Notes: generated from the sequence alone by a model not told the origin. 43,808 bases of DNA from an uncultured Actinomycetes bacterium (GCA_937876415.1 CALEHE010000229.1:1-43808); one strand, 5' to 3'. Positions 18,871-27,210 are shown, counted from the stretch's first letter. Numbers and translations are program-made.

Positions 18871-21573
18871 CTACGACTTGGCCTCGGCCCAAGTCGCTCC
18901 CCACGCTGAGTTAACTGCTAGCGGAACATCTAGCGCAGTGGCATTTTGCATGATGTCAAGCACCAACTTCTCCACCTGATCTCTTTCGGCATGGGGAACT
19001 TCAACAATCACTTCATCGTGCACCTGCAACACCAAGCGACTCGCCAACTTCGCTTCACTTAATGCAGCGTCTATCCGAATCAAGGCGATTTTGAAAATGT
19101 CAGCAGCCAAGCCCTGAATGGCCGCGTTCATTGCTTGTCGCTCACCTGCTTGGCGAATTCTGAAATTCGAATTCTCGAGTTCAGGAATACGTCGACGGCG
19201 ACCAAACAGAGTTTCGGTGTAGCCCCGAGTTTTTGCTTCAGCAACGGTGCGATCCATATACGCCTGAACATTCGGGAAAGCGGCGAAGTAAGCGTTCAGA
19301 ATCTCGGCGGCTTCATCGGTTCGAATACCCAGTCGTTGGCCAAGACCGAACGCTTCCATACCGTAGGCCAAACCGTAGGACACCATCTTGGCTTTCGAAC
19401 GCTGTTCGTAACTGACGTCACTTTGAGCGATACCAAATACTCGTGCTGCCGTTGCGCTGTGTACATCTTGACCGCTGGTAAATGCCTCAATGAGTCCGGG
19501 GTCATTGGCTAAGTGAGCAATGCAACGCAACTCAATCTGGTTGTAGTCGGCCACCATCAATTCACATCCTGGAGCAGCAACGAATGCAGTTCGAAAAACT
19601 CGTCCCTCTTCGGTACGTGTGGGGATGTTATGCAAGTTCGGTTGATCGCTTGACAATCTGCCCGTGCGAGCGACCGTCTGATTAAAAGTTGCATGAATTC
19701 GACCATCGATTGCAACTTCAGCCAGCAAACCTTCGCCGTAGGTTCCGCGCAGTTTTTCCATTTCGCGATAGCGCATCAGGGGGTCAATAAACTCTGGCCA
19801 TTCATCTCGCAGTTTTTCCAGTGTTGCGGCGTCCGTCGAATAACCAGTTTTGGTTTTCTTAGGTGGCGTGAGACCTTTTTCTTCAAACAGAATTTTTCCA
19901 AGTTGAGCCGTTGAGTTCGGATTGAACGAGTACCCAGCAAGCGCTTGGATCTTCTCGGACAACTCACGTGCTTCATTAGTTAAACGAACGGCGATTGACT
20001 TCAATTGTTCTCTGTCAACGGCAATTCCCAAAAACTCCATTCGAGCGAGGACACGAACCAAGGGATTCTCCATGTCGTCATACAGTGCACGCATTCCTTG
20101 AGCATCAAGTGCCCGCAGTAACTCTTCGCTCACATGATGCGTCGCCAAAGCATTCCGACCGCTTCGTTGGGCGTCATCAACGCCAGTGGCATCGAGATCA
20201 AGTTGACCCGAGTTCGCGGCCGCATCATCGGGAAATCTGACGTTGGAATACTTGGTGACCAAATCGGCAAGTGAGTAGCGATTCTGTGCCGGATCAATGA
20301 GATAGGCGGCGATCGCTGTATCAAGCACTAGACCCTGCAAATCAATGCCCAAGCGCAACAAACTACGCATGATGGGCTTCGCATCGTGGGCTCTAAATGA
20401 ACAATTCTGTAGCGCCTTTTTAACACCGTCGTCACTCAGCAATTTCGCCGACACCCACATCGTTGCTGACTGATCAACTTCTGACGTTATTCCGAGACCG
20501 ACAAGTTCAGATCGCCCTGGTTCGCCAATCCACTCAGCAGCAATATTGAAGAGACGATCAGAAGTTAACAGCGATACAACAGCCGCTGAAGATTCAGCAG
20601 TCGTCACATCGGCATGTAACACCTGAGATTCGTCAATGCTTTCAGCGCCGACCGGTGACTCATTTTCGGTGCCATGTCCCAAGATTTTGAGCACCTCTTT
20701 AAAACGATTGTGCATTGACTTAAATTCCAAGAAGTCAAAGAGTCGTGCCACTTCAGGAGCGTTCGGTGTGACCGCTAAATTTGCGAGATCAATTTCAATC
20801 GGCGCGTCATGTCGAAGAGTCATGAGATCTTCGTTCTTGCGAGCCAGTTGCTCATTTTCTACAAGCGACGACTTCAACTTTGGTGTTTGTTCATGAGCGT
20901 GTTCAAAAATTCCGTCCAACCCGCCATACGTTGCGATCAACTTCGCCGCCGTTTTTTCACCGACTCCAGGCACACCAGGCAAGTTGTCACTGGGGTCACC
21001 ACGTAATGCCGCATAAGCGATGTATTGACGCGGCGTGACACCCGTTCGTTCGAAGATTCCGGCCTCGTCGTACAACGCGTAATCGGAGACACCCCGTTTG
21101 TTGTAGAGCACCCGCACATCTGGGTCGCGAACAAGTTGGTAACTATCGCGGTCACCAGTAACGATGATGACCTTGTATCCAATGTCAACGGCTTGATCGG
21201 CGACTGTTGCAATCACGTCATCGGCTTCGAATCCCGACAATTCACAAATGCTGACCCCCATCGCCGTCAACAACTCTTTAACAATTCCCATTTGCTGACG
21301 CAGAATGTCTGGACTCGCCTCGCGCTGAGCTTTATAAGAAGGTTCAGCAATGTGACGAAACGTAGGTTCAGGACGATCAAAGGCGACCACGATGCCACTC
21401 GGCTTGTGATCTTTGAGAAGGGTTAACAACATTGACGTCATGCCGTACACGGCATTCGTCACTTGACCACTAGCGGTGACCATATCGGTCGGAATTCCGT
21501 AGAAGGCTCGATAGGTCAGTGAGTTGCCGTCAAGAACAAGCAGAGTCTTCTCGTGTACATCTGCTGCGCTCAA
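18871..21573 (-). CDS. polA: DNA polymerase I
   Basis: Repair and Okazaki-fragment polymerase, 900 residues. The N-terminal 5'-3' exonuclease (FLAP) domain is intact (LLVLDGNSLTYRAFYG, VVAFDRPEPTFRH, EADDVIATVAD, VTGDRDSYQLV). The central proofreading-type domain is degenerate: the FDTET motif position reads IAAEW and the later acidic positions are not preserved. The polymerase domain is complete, with motif A DYNQIELRCIAHL, motif B RSKAKMVSYGLAYGM and motif C LQVHDEVIVE. The O-helix has Tyr where E. coli has Phe762. Start overlaps the ANTAR regulator stop (ATGA), indicating translational coupling. Confidence 0.97.
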   Translation of the reverse strand: MSAADVHEKTLLVLDGNSLTYRAFYGIPTDMVTASGQVTNAVYGMTSMLLTLLKDHKPSGIVVAFDRPEPTFRHIAEPSYKAQREASPDILRQQMGIVKELLTAMGVSICELSGFEADDVIATVADQAVDIGYKVIIVTGDRDSYQLVRDPDVRVLYNKRGVSDYALYDEAGIFERTGVTPRQYIAYAALRGDPSDNLPGVPGVGEKTAAKLIATYGGLDGIFEHAHEQTPKLKSSLVENEQLARKNEDLMTLRHDAPIEIDLANLAVTPNAPEVARLFDFLEFKSMHNRFKEVLKILGHGTENESPVGAESIDESQVLHADVTTAESSAAVVSLLTSDRLFNIAAEWIGEPGRSELVGLGITSEVDQSATMWVSAKLLSDDGVKKALQNCSFRAHDAKPIMRSLLRLGIDLQGLVLDTAIAAYLIDPAQNRYSLADLVTKYSNVRFPDDAAANSGQLDLDATGVDDAQRSGRNALATHHVSEELLRALDAQGMRALYDDMENPLVRVLARMEFLGIAVDREQLKSIAVRLTNEARELSEKIQALAGYSFNPNSTAQLGKILFEEKGLTPPKKTKTGYSTDAATLEKLRDEWPEFIDPLMRYREMEKLRGTYGEGLLAEVAIDGRIHATFNQTVARTGRLSSDQPNLHNIPTRTEEGRVFRTAFVAAPGCELMVADYNQIELRCIAHLANDPGLIEAFTSGQDVHSATAARVFGIAQSDVSYEQRSKAKMVSYGLAYGMEAFGLGQRLGIRTDEAAEILNAYFAAFPNVQAYMDRTVAEAKTRGYTETLFGRRRRIPELENSNFRIRQAGERQAMNAAIQGLAADIFKIALIRIDAALSEAKLASRLVLQVHDEVIVEVPHAERDQVEKLVLDIMQNATALDVPLAVNSAWGATWAEAKS

Positions 21574-22145
21574 GGTCGTAGATCTCCCGACAAGATCTTT
21601 TCAGCAACATCTCTCATACGTGAACGATCTTTCATAGCAGTTCGTTGAATAAACGAGAAAGCTTCTTGCTCTTTCAAACCGAACTCGTCAATCAGACGTC
21701 CTTTGGCTTTATCAATGATCTTTCGAGCCTCAAGTTGCTCTTCAAGAACTTCCATCTGTCCGTTTAATGCTTGCAGTTCGCGAAAACGACCAATGGCAAC
21801 TTCAATCGCTGGAATGAGATCACTTTTTTGAAAAGGCTTGACGAGATATGCCAATGCTCCGGCGTCACGCGCCTGTTCAATGATTTCGCGTTGGCTAAAC
21901 GCAGTCAGAACCAAAACACCACAGATCTTCTCATCGCCAATCATGCGGGCGACTTCAAGGCCATCCATACCGGGCATCTTGACGTCCAAAATCGCCAAAT
22001 CGGGTTTGAGTTCGCGGATCAGGTCGAGGGCGACGTCTCCCCGCCCCGCTTCTCCGATGACCTCATAGCCCTCTTCTTCGAGGGTTTCGCGTAGGTCGAG
22101 ACGAATAATGGCCTCGTCTTCAGCAATCACCACTCGAATACTCAT
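21570..22145 (-). CDS. ANTAR-domain response regulator (PdtaR/Rv1626-like)
   Basis: A receiver domain with RNA-binding output, 191 residues. Asp54 (LAILDVKMPGMDG) is the phospho-acceptor, with the conserved Lys in YLVKPFQKSDL. The ANTAR domain (about 125-187) has the two long helices and the FSFIQRTAMKDRSRMRDVA region. ANTAR proteins act as antiterminators by binding two-hexaloop RNA structures. The mycobacterial homologue Rv1626 (PdtaR) is paired with the kinase PdtaS encoded elsewhere, and no kinase is adjacent here either. The gene overlaps polA by four bases, an arrangement that recalls the proximity of Rv1626 to polA in M. tuberculosis. Confidence 0.92.
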   Translation of the reverse strand: MSIRVVIAEDEAIIRLDLRETLEEEGYEVIGEAGRGDVALDLIRELKPDLAILDVKMPGMDGLEVARMIGDEKICGVLVLTAFSQREIIEQARDAGALAYLVKPFQKSDLIPAIEVAIGRFRELQALNGQMEVLEEQLEARKIIDKAKGRLIDEFGLKEQEAFSFIQRTAMKDRSRMRDVAEKILSGDLRP

Positions 22146-22198
22146 GAGTTGTATTCAAGCACTTTTTCGTTCCGCATGCCTCAACGACAAGGAACTAC

Positions 22199-22486
22199 TC
22201 AGGAACGGCTCAACTTGTCCAGAAGTTCATCTTGCTTGGTTTCGAGTTCAGTGATTGAAGATTGAACATGTACCCGATGCTGACGCATGGCATCGGCATG
22301 TAGGCGGGCCTCGCGATATTCCATCCCCGCACCTGAGGTTTCAGACACCAGTGACCGCAGTGCCTTATCTTCTGCTTCGTCAACCAAATGACTTAATTGT
22401 TCATCCACAATCGCCAGTTCGGCTCGCAGTCGACGAAGACGTACACCCGTCTCTCTTAATCGCCGTTCGATCATTCGCTGACCCAC
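22199..22486 (-). CDS. small coiled-coil protein of unknown function
   Basis: A 95-residue, highly charged protein predicted to be almost wholly helical: heptad-like Leu/Ile spacing runs through RRLRAELAIVDEQLSHLVDE and again in VQSSITELETKQDELLDKL, with a short break near SGAGMEYREA. No enzymatic motif, Cys pair or signal peptide. The start is GTG 22486, supported by TAGGCT exactly six bases upstream; ATG 22474 is an internal alternative. It lies 53 bases ahead of the ANTAR regulator on the same strand and may head that operon. It recalls the small coiled-coil ORFs common in Acidimicrobiia, but no function can be given. Confidence 0.7.
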   Translation of the reverse strand: MGQRMIERRLRETGVRLRRLRAELAIVDEQLSHLVDEAEDKALRSLVSETSGAGMEYREARLHADAMRQHRVHVQSSITELETKQDELLDKLSRS

Positions 22487-22492
22487 ATCGTG

Positions 22493-22498
22493 AGCCTA
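22493..22498 (-). promoter_or_regulatory. candidate -10 element (TAGGCT) for the coiled-coil gene
   Basis: TAGGCT six bases before GTG 22486, the leaderless spacing seen elsewhere in the window. Confidence 0.4.
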
Positions 22499-22517
22499 CC
22501 TGTCTAAAAATCTCGTA

Positions 22518-22570
22518 GGAAAAGAACTGGTGGCGAACACACCCGAAAAATCGTGTGAGTACGCCACCAG
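22518..22570 (-). terminator. intrinsic terminator of the tRNA gene
   Basis: A perfect 9-bp stem (22527-22535 with 22562-22570), extended by an inner CACAC/GTGTG helix, is followed on the minus strand by the U-rich UUCUUUUCC. It starts eight bases after the tRNA 3' end. Confidence 0.7.
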
Positions 22571-22578
22571 GATTGTCG

Positions 22579-22651
22579 TGCCCCGGGTGGGATTTGAACC
22601 CACACCGTACGGAGTTTGAGACCGCTGCCTCTGCCGTTGGGCTACCGGGGC
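22579..22651 (-). tRNA. tRNA with anticodon CAA (reads UUG, Leu) and a short variable loop
   Basis: A 73-nt class I cloverleaf. The acceptor stem is GCCCCGG/CCGGGGC with discriminator A73; the T arm is GTGGG-TTCAAAT-CCCAC; the D arm has G10-C25, C11-G24 and C12-G23; U8, A15-U48 and U33 are in place. Counting from G1, the anticodon loop CTCAAAC puts CAA at 34-36, which formally makes this tRNA-Leu. Yet the variable loop has only five bases, whereas canonical tRNA-Leu carries a long extra arm. The anticodon stem is weak (G27-U43 and a U31-U39 mismatch). The 3' CCA is not encoded. Charging identity is therefore uncertain. Confidence 0.88.
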
Positions 22652-22753
22652 GACCCAAATATGTTAGCCCCCATCACCGAAAAGGACTCACTATTTATGG
22701 CTTGTTTCAACGTCATTACTCGTTGGTAGCCCGTTTCGAGAGCCGCCAGCGTC

Positions 22754-22759
22754 TAACTT
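22754..22759 (+). promoter_or_regulatory. candidate -10 element (TAACTT) for the fab operon
   Basis: TAACTT is exactly six bases before the fabD GTG, with no ribosome-binding sequence between. This suggests that the fab operon message is leaderless. Confidence 0.45.
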
Positions 22760-22765
22760 CTAATC

Positions 22766-23941
22766 GTGCTGGCATTTACCTTTCCGGGTCAAGGATCACA
22801 GCGTCCAGGTATGGGTCGCCCGTGGACCGAACATGATTCTTGGGATCTCGTTGAAGAAGCCTCCGATGTTTCAGGACGCGACGTCGGTCGTCTCTTACTC
22901 GATGCTGATGCAGAAGAACTCAAAGACACTCGTAACGCTCAGCTCACAACATTTGTTTCAAGCTTGATGGTGCTAGACGCAGTAGAACGTCTCGGAGTCG
23001 AACCAAGTTTTTGCGCGGGTCACAGTTTGGGTGAATACACGGCTTTAACAGCAACTGGAGCACTTGGCTTCGATGACGGGGTACGTCTGGTCGTTGAGCG
23101 AGCCGAGGCCATGCATGAAGCAGGGCAAAACAATCCCGGAACCATGTCAGCAATCTTGGGTCTCGATGATGAGCTGGTTGAAGTTGCTTGCCGTCGGGCC
23201 GATAGCGATGTGTGGGTCGCTAATTTCAATGCTCCTGGACAGATCGTGATCGCCGGTTCAGCCGAAGGCGTCGCTCGAGCAGTTGAGATCGCCAAAGAGC
23301 TCGGTGCAAAAAAGGCAATGTCACTACCGGTATCTGGTGCTTTCCATACTCCGTTCATGACACCGGCTCGTGAGCGATTACGAGTAGCCATTGGTGCCGC
23401 TCAACCTCGTGATACCGAAGTTCCGATCGTGAGCAACGTTGATGCCATCGCTCACGACCATGGCGACGAATGGACCAGTCTGTTATCGGCTCAACTATCC
23501 AGCCCAGTGCGATGGAAGCAATGTTTGCTCACGCTTGCTGATTTGGGTGTCACTGGGCTCGCAGAACTTGGTCCAGGTGGGGTTCTCACTGGAATGGCCA
23601 AGCGAACCCTTGAGGGCGTCCGAACAATCTCCGTCGCCACACCCGACGAACTCGACAAATTCATTGAATGGGTCAACAACGCCGCCCCTACTGGACTGCA
23701 ACAGCATGAAGGCGAACATCTATTTGCCGTCGAGCGTTTGGTGGTCAGTCCGGCTTCTGGTGTCTTCATTCCGATAGCGACAATACAAGCAGGAGATCGC
23801 ATCTCAATCGGACAGTCCTTGGGCAGTATCGGTGACACTCCCGTTGTATCCGTCTTCGAAGGAATCCTTCAATCATTTATTGCGGTCGAAGGTGAGCGCG
23901 TGACACTTCGCCAGCCCATCGCCTGGCTTAGGACGATTTAA
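22766..23941 (+). CDS. fabD: malonyl-CoA:ACP transacylase with C-terminal biotinyl/lipoyl-like domain
   Basis: Loads malonate from CoA onto acyl carrier protein for fatty acid elongation. Residues 1-305 are a normal FabD: FTFPGQGSQ (4-12), active-site Ser87 in GHSLGEY, the conserved Arg in VVERAEAMHEAG, and the catalytic His in SGAFHTPFM. An 86-residue extension follows (306-391), with the Gly-spaced repeating pattern of a biotinyl/lipoyl hammerhead barrel (SPASGVFIPI...GDRISIGQ...SVFEGIL...GERVTLRQPIAWL). The loop that normally carries the modified Lys (EAMKM-like) reads IGDTPVVS and contains no Lys. Start GTG 22766 begins directly with the conserved core. First gene of fabD-fabH-fabG-acpP-fabF; fabH follows after one base. 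Confidence 0.93.
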   Translation: MLAFTFPGQGSQRPGMGRPWTEHDSWDLVEEASDVSGRDVGRLLLDADAEELKDTRNAQLTTFVSSLMVLDAVERLGVEPSFCAGHSLGEYTALTATGALGFDDGVRLVVERAEAMHEAGQNNPGTMSAILGLDDELVEVACRRADSDVWVANFNAPGQIVIAGSAEGVARAVEIAKELGAKKAMSLPVSGAFHTPFMTPARERLRVAIGAAQPRDTEVPIVSNVDAIAHDHGDEWTSLLSAQLSSPVRWKQCLLTLADLGVTGLAELGPGGVLTGMAKRTLEGVRTISVATPDELDKFIEWVNNAAPTGLQQHEGEHLFAVERLVVSPASGVFIPIATIQAGDRISIGQSLGSIGDTPVVSVFEGILQSFIAVEGERVTLRQPIAWLRTI

Positions 23942-23942
23942 C

Positions 23943-24893
23943 ATGCCGGCAACTCCACCCGGAATTCGTGGCGCGGTGATTACTGGTTGGGCCAGCGCGC
24001 TTCCTCCAAAAGTTGTCACTAACGATGACCTCAGCCAGACTCTCGAAACTTCCGACGAATGGATTCGCGAGCGCAGCGGAATCTCCGAACGTCACATCGG
24101 AGGTAGTACTGCCGAACTCAGCATCCAGTCGGCCTCGGCGGCTCTCGAAATGGCGGGAATTGATCCGTTAGAAATTGATGCTCTGGTGCTCTCAACCACG
24201 ACCCCAGATCGTTGTGTACCCGCAACGTCGGCCACCGTCCAGCATGCGCTTGGATTGAAGTGTGGTGCGTTTGATGTCAATGCCGCGTGTAGCGGTTTCG
24301 TGTATTCGCTCACTGTTGCTCATGGACTCATCGCCATGGGATCCAACAAAGTTCTCGTCATCGGTACTGACACACTGTCGCGAATCACCGACTGGTCAGA
24401 CCGCAATACTGCTGTGCTCTTCGCTGACGGATCAGGCGCAGTGGTTCTTGAAGCAGTCCACGGGCCTGGCCAAATGTTGGCTTGGGATATTGATGCCGAC
24501 GGTTCGGCAGAAGATGCCCTCTACGCCGATCTTGGTGGGTTTATCAAGATGGAGGGCAAAGAAGTATTCCGACGTGCCGTGCGCATCATGGTAGATAGCG
24601 CCCAGAAATCTCTTGCTGCTGCTGGTTTAACATCAGCCGATATTGATGTGGTTATTCCTCATCAAGCCAATATCCGCATTATCCAATCAGCTTGTGAGCG
24701 ATTAGAAATTCCCATTGAAAAAGCGGCGATCGTTTTGCAATTCACTGGCAATACATCATCGGCCTCCATTCCGCTAGCACTTGTTCATGCTGCTGAAACT
24801 GGTTTGCTCAAAAAGGGCGACACGGTTTTATTGGTTGGATTTGGTGCCGGAATGACGGCAGCGAGCGCGATCATTAAGTGGGAGGGTCGCTAA
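23943..24893 (+). CDS. fabH: beta-ketoacyl-ACP synthase III
   Basis: Initiating condensing enzyme joining an acyl-CoA primer with malonyl-ACP. Catalytic triad seen: Cys116 in DVNAACSGFVYS, His in IPHQANIRI and Asn in FTGNTSSASIPLAL. The GFGAGMTAASAIIKW end is typical. At 316 residues the length is normal. ATG one base after the fabD stop. Primer preference (straight or branched) cannot be read from the sequence. Confidence 0.96.
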   Translation: MPATPPGIRGAVITGWASALPPKVVTNDDLSQTLETSDEWIRERSGISERHIGGSTAELSIQSASAALEMAGIDPLEIDALVLSTTTPDRCVPATSATVQHALGLKCGAFDVNAACSGFVYSLTVAHGLIAMGSNKVLVIGTDTLSRITDWSDRNTAVLFADGSGAVVLEAVHGPGQMLAWDIDADGSAEDALYADLGGFIKMEGKEVFRRAVRIMVDSAQKSLAAAGLTSADIDVVIPHQANIRIIQSACERLEIPIEKAAIVLQFTGNTSSASIPLALVHAAETGLLKKGDTVLLVGFGAGMTAASAIIKWEGR

Positions 24894-25627
24894 TGCCCGA
24901 AGATTCATCGATGCCTCAATCAAGCGGTCGAGTAGTTCTGATCACTGGCGGATCACGCGGTATCGGGCTCGCAACTGCTCAAAGGTTTGCCGCACTTGGA
25001 GACCGCGTTGCAGTGACATACAATTCCAGCGAACCACCCGACGGATTCTTTGCGGTCAAATGTGATGTCACCAGTTCAGTTGAAGTTGATGCCGCGTTTA
25101 CCGCTATTGAAAAGCATTTTGGTCCGGTTGAAATTTTGGTATCCAATGCCGGAATGACTAAAGACATGTTGATACTTCGCATGTCTGAATCCGATTTCGC
25201 AGATGTTATTGATGCCAACCTGACTGCGGCATATCGCGTTGCGAAACGTGCTGCGCAAGGAATGTTGAAAGCCCGTAGAGGTCGAATGATTTTCGTCAGC
25301 AGCGTTGTTGGCATGCTTGGTTCGGCGGGACAGGCCAATTATTCCGCATCAAAATCGGGACTCATTGGTCTCACCCGTTCGATCGCCCGAGAACTGGGTA
25401 GTCGAACAATCACTGCCAACGTCGTCGCACCAGGTCCTGTTGCAACAGACATGTTGGCTGCACTGTCTGAGGATCGAGTTTCGGCGTTAACCGACGCCGT
25501 TCCGTTGGGACGCCTCGCAAGTCCCGAAGAAATAGCGGGAACAATTGTGTTCCTCGCATCCCCCGACGCTGCATACATCACCGGTGCAGTGATTCCAGTT
25601 GACGGTGGGCTTGGTATGGGTCATTAG
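24893..25627 (+). CDS. fabG: 3-oxoacyl-ACP reductase
   Basis: NADPH-dependent short-chain dehydrogenase reducing beta-ketoacyl-ACP. Motifs: TGGSRGIG (cofactor), SNAGMTKD (NAG), Ser of VSSVVGMLGSAGQANYSASK and the catalytic YxxxK (YSASK). The C-terminus ends GAVIPVDGGLGMGH. The ATG at 24893 shares one base with the fabH stop and has a strong GGAGGG ribosome site at 24881-24886, so it is preferred over the upstream GTG at 24878. The last codons and stop form the first copy of a tandem repeat that continues beyond the gene. 244 residues. Confidence 0.96.
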   Translation: MPEDSSMPQSSGRVVLITGGSRGIGLATAQRFAALGDRVAVTYNSSEPPDGFFAVKCDVTSSVEVDAAFTAIEKHFGPVEILVSNAGMTKDMLILRMSESDFADVIDANLTAAYRVAKRAAQGMLKARRGRMIFVSSVVGMLGSAGQANYSASKSGLIGLTRSIARELGSRTITANVVAPGPVATDMLAALSEDRVSALTDAVPLGRLASPEEIAGTIVFLASPDAAYITGAVIPVDGGLGMGH

Positions 25628-25694
25628 TCGTATGGGTCATTAGTCGTATGGGTCATTAGTCGTATGGGTCATTAGTCGTATGGGTCATTAGTCG
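25615..25694 (+). repeat. perfect tandem repeat, 5 x 16 bp
   Basis: Five identical copies of TATGGGTCATTAGTCG run head to tail from inside the fabG 3' end to 85 bases before acpP. Each copy contains ATG GGT CAT TAG, which in copy 1 is the real fabG ending (Met-Gly-His-stop). Since 16 is not a multiple of three, the mini-ORFs fall in all frames. The array probably arose by slippage or duplication of the fabG 3' end. It lies in the fabG-acpP spacer, so its length could affect acpP expression. Confidence 0.97.
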
Positions 25695-25779
25695 AAGTTC
25701 ACTTGGAAAACACCCAATCCGAACGCTCCAGCGTTTACAGTAAGAACCGTTGCCATGTGGCTAGCAAAGGAGAACAACA

Positions 25780-26019
25780 ATGAATGAAGAACTTTTCGCC
25801 CGCTTTCGCAAGTGCGCAGTTGATGTTTTGAGCGTCGATGCCGACAAAGTCACCCTTGAGGCTTCATTTGGTGATGACCTCGATGCCGACAGCCTTGATC
25901 TCGTGGAACTCGTGATGGCACTTGAAGAAGAATTCAATGTTGAAGTTCCAGAGAGTGAAATTGAAGACGTCAAGACGGTCGGCCAGGCCTACAACCTGAT
26001 TGTTGGAAAGCTCTCCTGA
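25780..26019 (+). CDS. acpP: acyl carrier protein
   Basis: A 79-residue carrier protein; Ser38 in DDLDADSLDLVEL is the 4'-phosphopantetheine site, followed by the conserved acidic helix II (VMALEEEFNVEVPESEIEDVKTV). It carries the growing acyl chain through FabD, FabH, FabG, FabF and FabZ. A strong ribosome site AAAGGAG (25766-25772) seven bases upstream fixes the ATG, in keeping with high expression. It is separated from fabG by the tandem repeat and shares one base with fabF. Confidence 0.97.
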   Translation: MNEELFARFRKCAVDVLSVDADKVTLEASFGDDLDADSLDLVELVMALEEEFNVEVPESEIEDVKTVGQAYNLIVGKLS

Positions 26020-27194
26020 TGTTAGGACGCCGAGTTGCCATCACGGGTCTCGGCGTCGTTGCCCCATGTGGCGTTGGTCAGGAGAACTTTTGGTCGGGAT
26101 TGTTAGGTCCCGGAATCACCTCTGGCAAATGGGTCACCATTGCTGATTGGGATCCTCTTCCGTGGTTTAACAACAATGCCAAAGAGGCCCGTCGCGCTGA
26201 CCGTGTTGAACAGTTCGCGGTGGCTGCGGCAGCCGAGGCGATGGCTCAAGCCGGTGAACTCGGCGTTGACCCGACTCGTTTTGGAGTAATACTCGGAACG
26301 GGTATCGGTGGACTCGGAACTCTTGAAGAGCAGATTCAGATTCGACTAGAAAAAGGCGAGCGACGTGTTTCTCCGTTTCTTGTCCCCATGATGATGGCGA
26401 ACGCTTCAGGTGCTGCCATTTCGATGAAGTATGGCCTTCAGGGTCCGAACGAAACAATCAGCACCGCTTGTGCGGCCTCAACCCACGCGTTGGGTTATGC
26501 AGCGCGACTCATTGCCATGGGTCGCTGCGATGCCATCGTCAGTGGCGGCACTGAAGCCGCCGCTACCCCATCATCATTGGCTGGTTTTAACAACATGACT
26601 GCACTGTCATCAACTGGCCAAAGTCGTCCGTTCGATCGCGATCGCGATGGCTTCGTAATGGGCGAGGGCGCAGGAATTTTTGTACTCGAGGCTTGGGACC
26701 ATGCCGTTACTCGTGGGGCAACAATATTGGGCGAAATATTGGGATCAGCCAGTAACGCCGATGCCCACCACATCACAGCTCCGTCACCAGGGGGCCGTGG
26801 TGCAATCAATTGCATGCGACTCGCCTTAGACGAAGCTGGACTCACTCATGAATCGATTGTGTACGTCAATGCTCACGGAACTTCAACTCCTTTGAATGAC
26901 GCCGCCGAGGCTGCCGCGATGGCAACTGTGTTTCCTCATCGACCAGCCGTCACCAGTATCAAAGGAGTAACCGGCCATGCCTTAGGCGCAGCCGGTGCCC
27001 TTGAGGCCGCATCCGTCCTGTTGTCATTCCAACATAAATTGATTCCCGCCACCGCTGGCACAGTCCACTTAGATGATGACGTCAACATTGATGTCGTGAT
27101 GGGAACGGCGCGTGAGTGGAAACCCGGACCCACAATTTCGAATAACTTCGGTTTCGGCGGACACAACGGATCTTTGATTGTGGCGCCCGCCTGA
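26019..27194 (+). CDS. fabF: beta-ketoacyl-ACP synthase II
   Basis: Elongating condensing enzyme. Catalytic Cys in STACAASTHALG, first His in VNAHGTSTPLND and second His in IKGVTGHALGAAG; the NNFGFGGHNGSLIV end is typical. Starts MLGRRVAITGLGVVAPCG in a one-base overlap with acpP. At 391 residues it is slightly shorter than the usual 410, mainly in loops. Last gene of the operon and convergent with fabZ. Confidence 0.96.
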   Translation: MLGRRVAITGLGVVAPCGVGQENFWSGLLGPGITSGKWVTIADWDPLPWFNNNAKEARRADRVEQFAVAAAAEAMAQAGELGVDPTRFGVILGTGIGGLGTLEEQIQIRLEKGERRVSPFLVPMMMANASGAAISMKYGLQGPNETISTACAASTHALGYAARLIAMGRCDAIVSGGTEAAATPSSLAGFNNMTALSSTGQSRPFDRDRDGFVMGEGAGIFVLEAWDHAVTRGATILGEILGSASNADAHHITAPSPGGRGAINCMRLALDEAGLTHESIVYVNAHGTSTPLNDAAEAAAMATVFPHRPAVTSIKGVTGHALGAAGALEAASVLLSFQHKLIPATAGTVHLDDDVNIDVVMGTAREWKPGPTISNNFGFGGHNGSLIVAPA

Positions 27195-27210
27195 TTCCAT
27201 AGGCTTTGAT

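Noticed and set aside
25615-25694. CRISPR array
   Set aside because: The 16-bp units are contiguous without spacers, so this is a simple tandem repeat.
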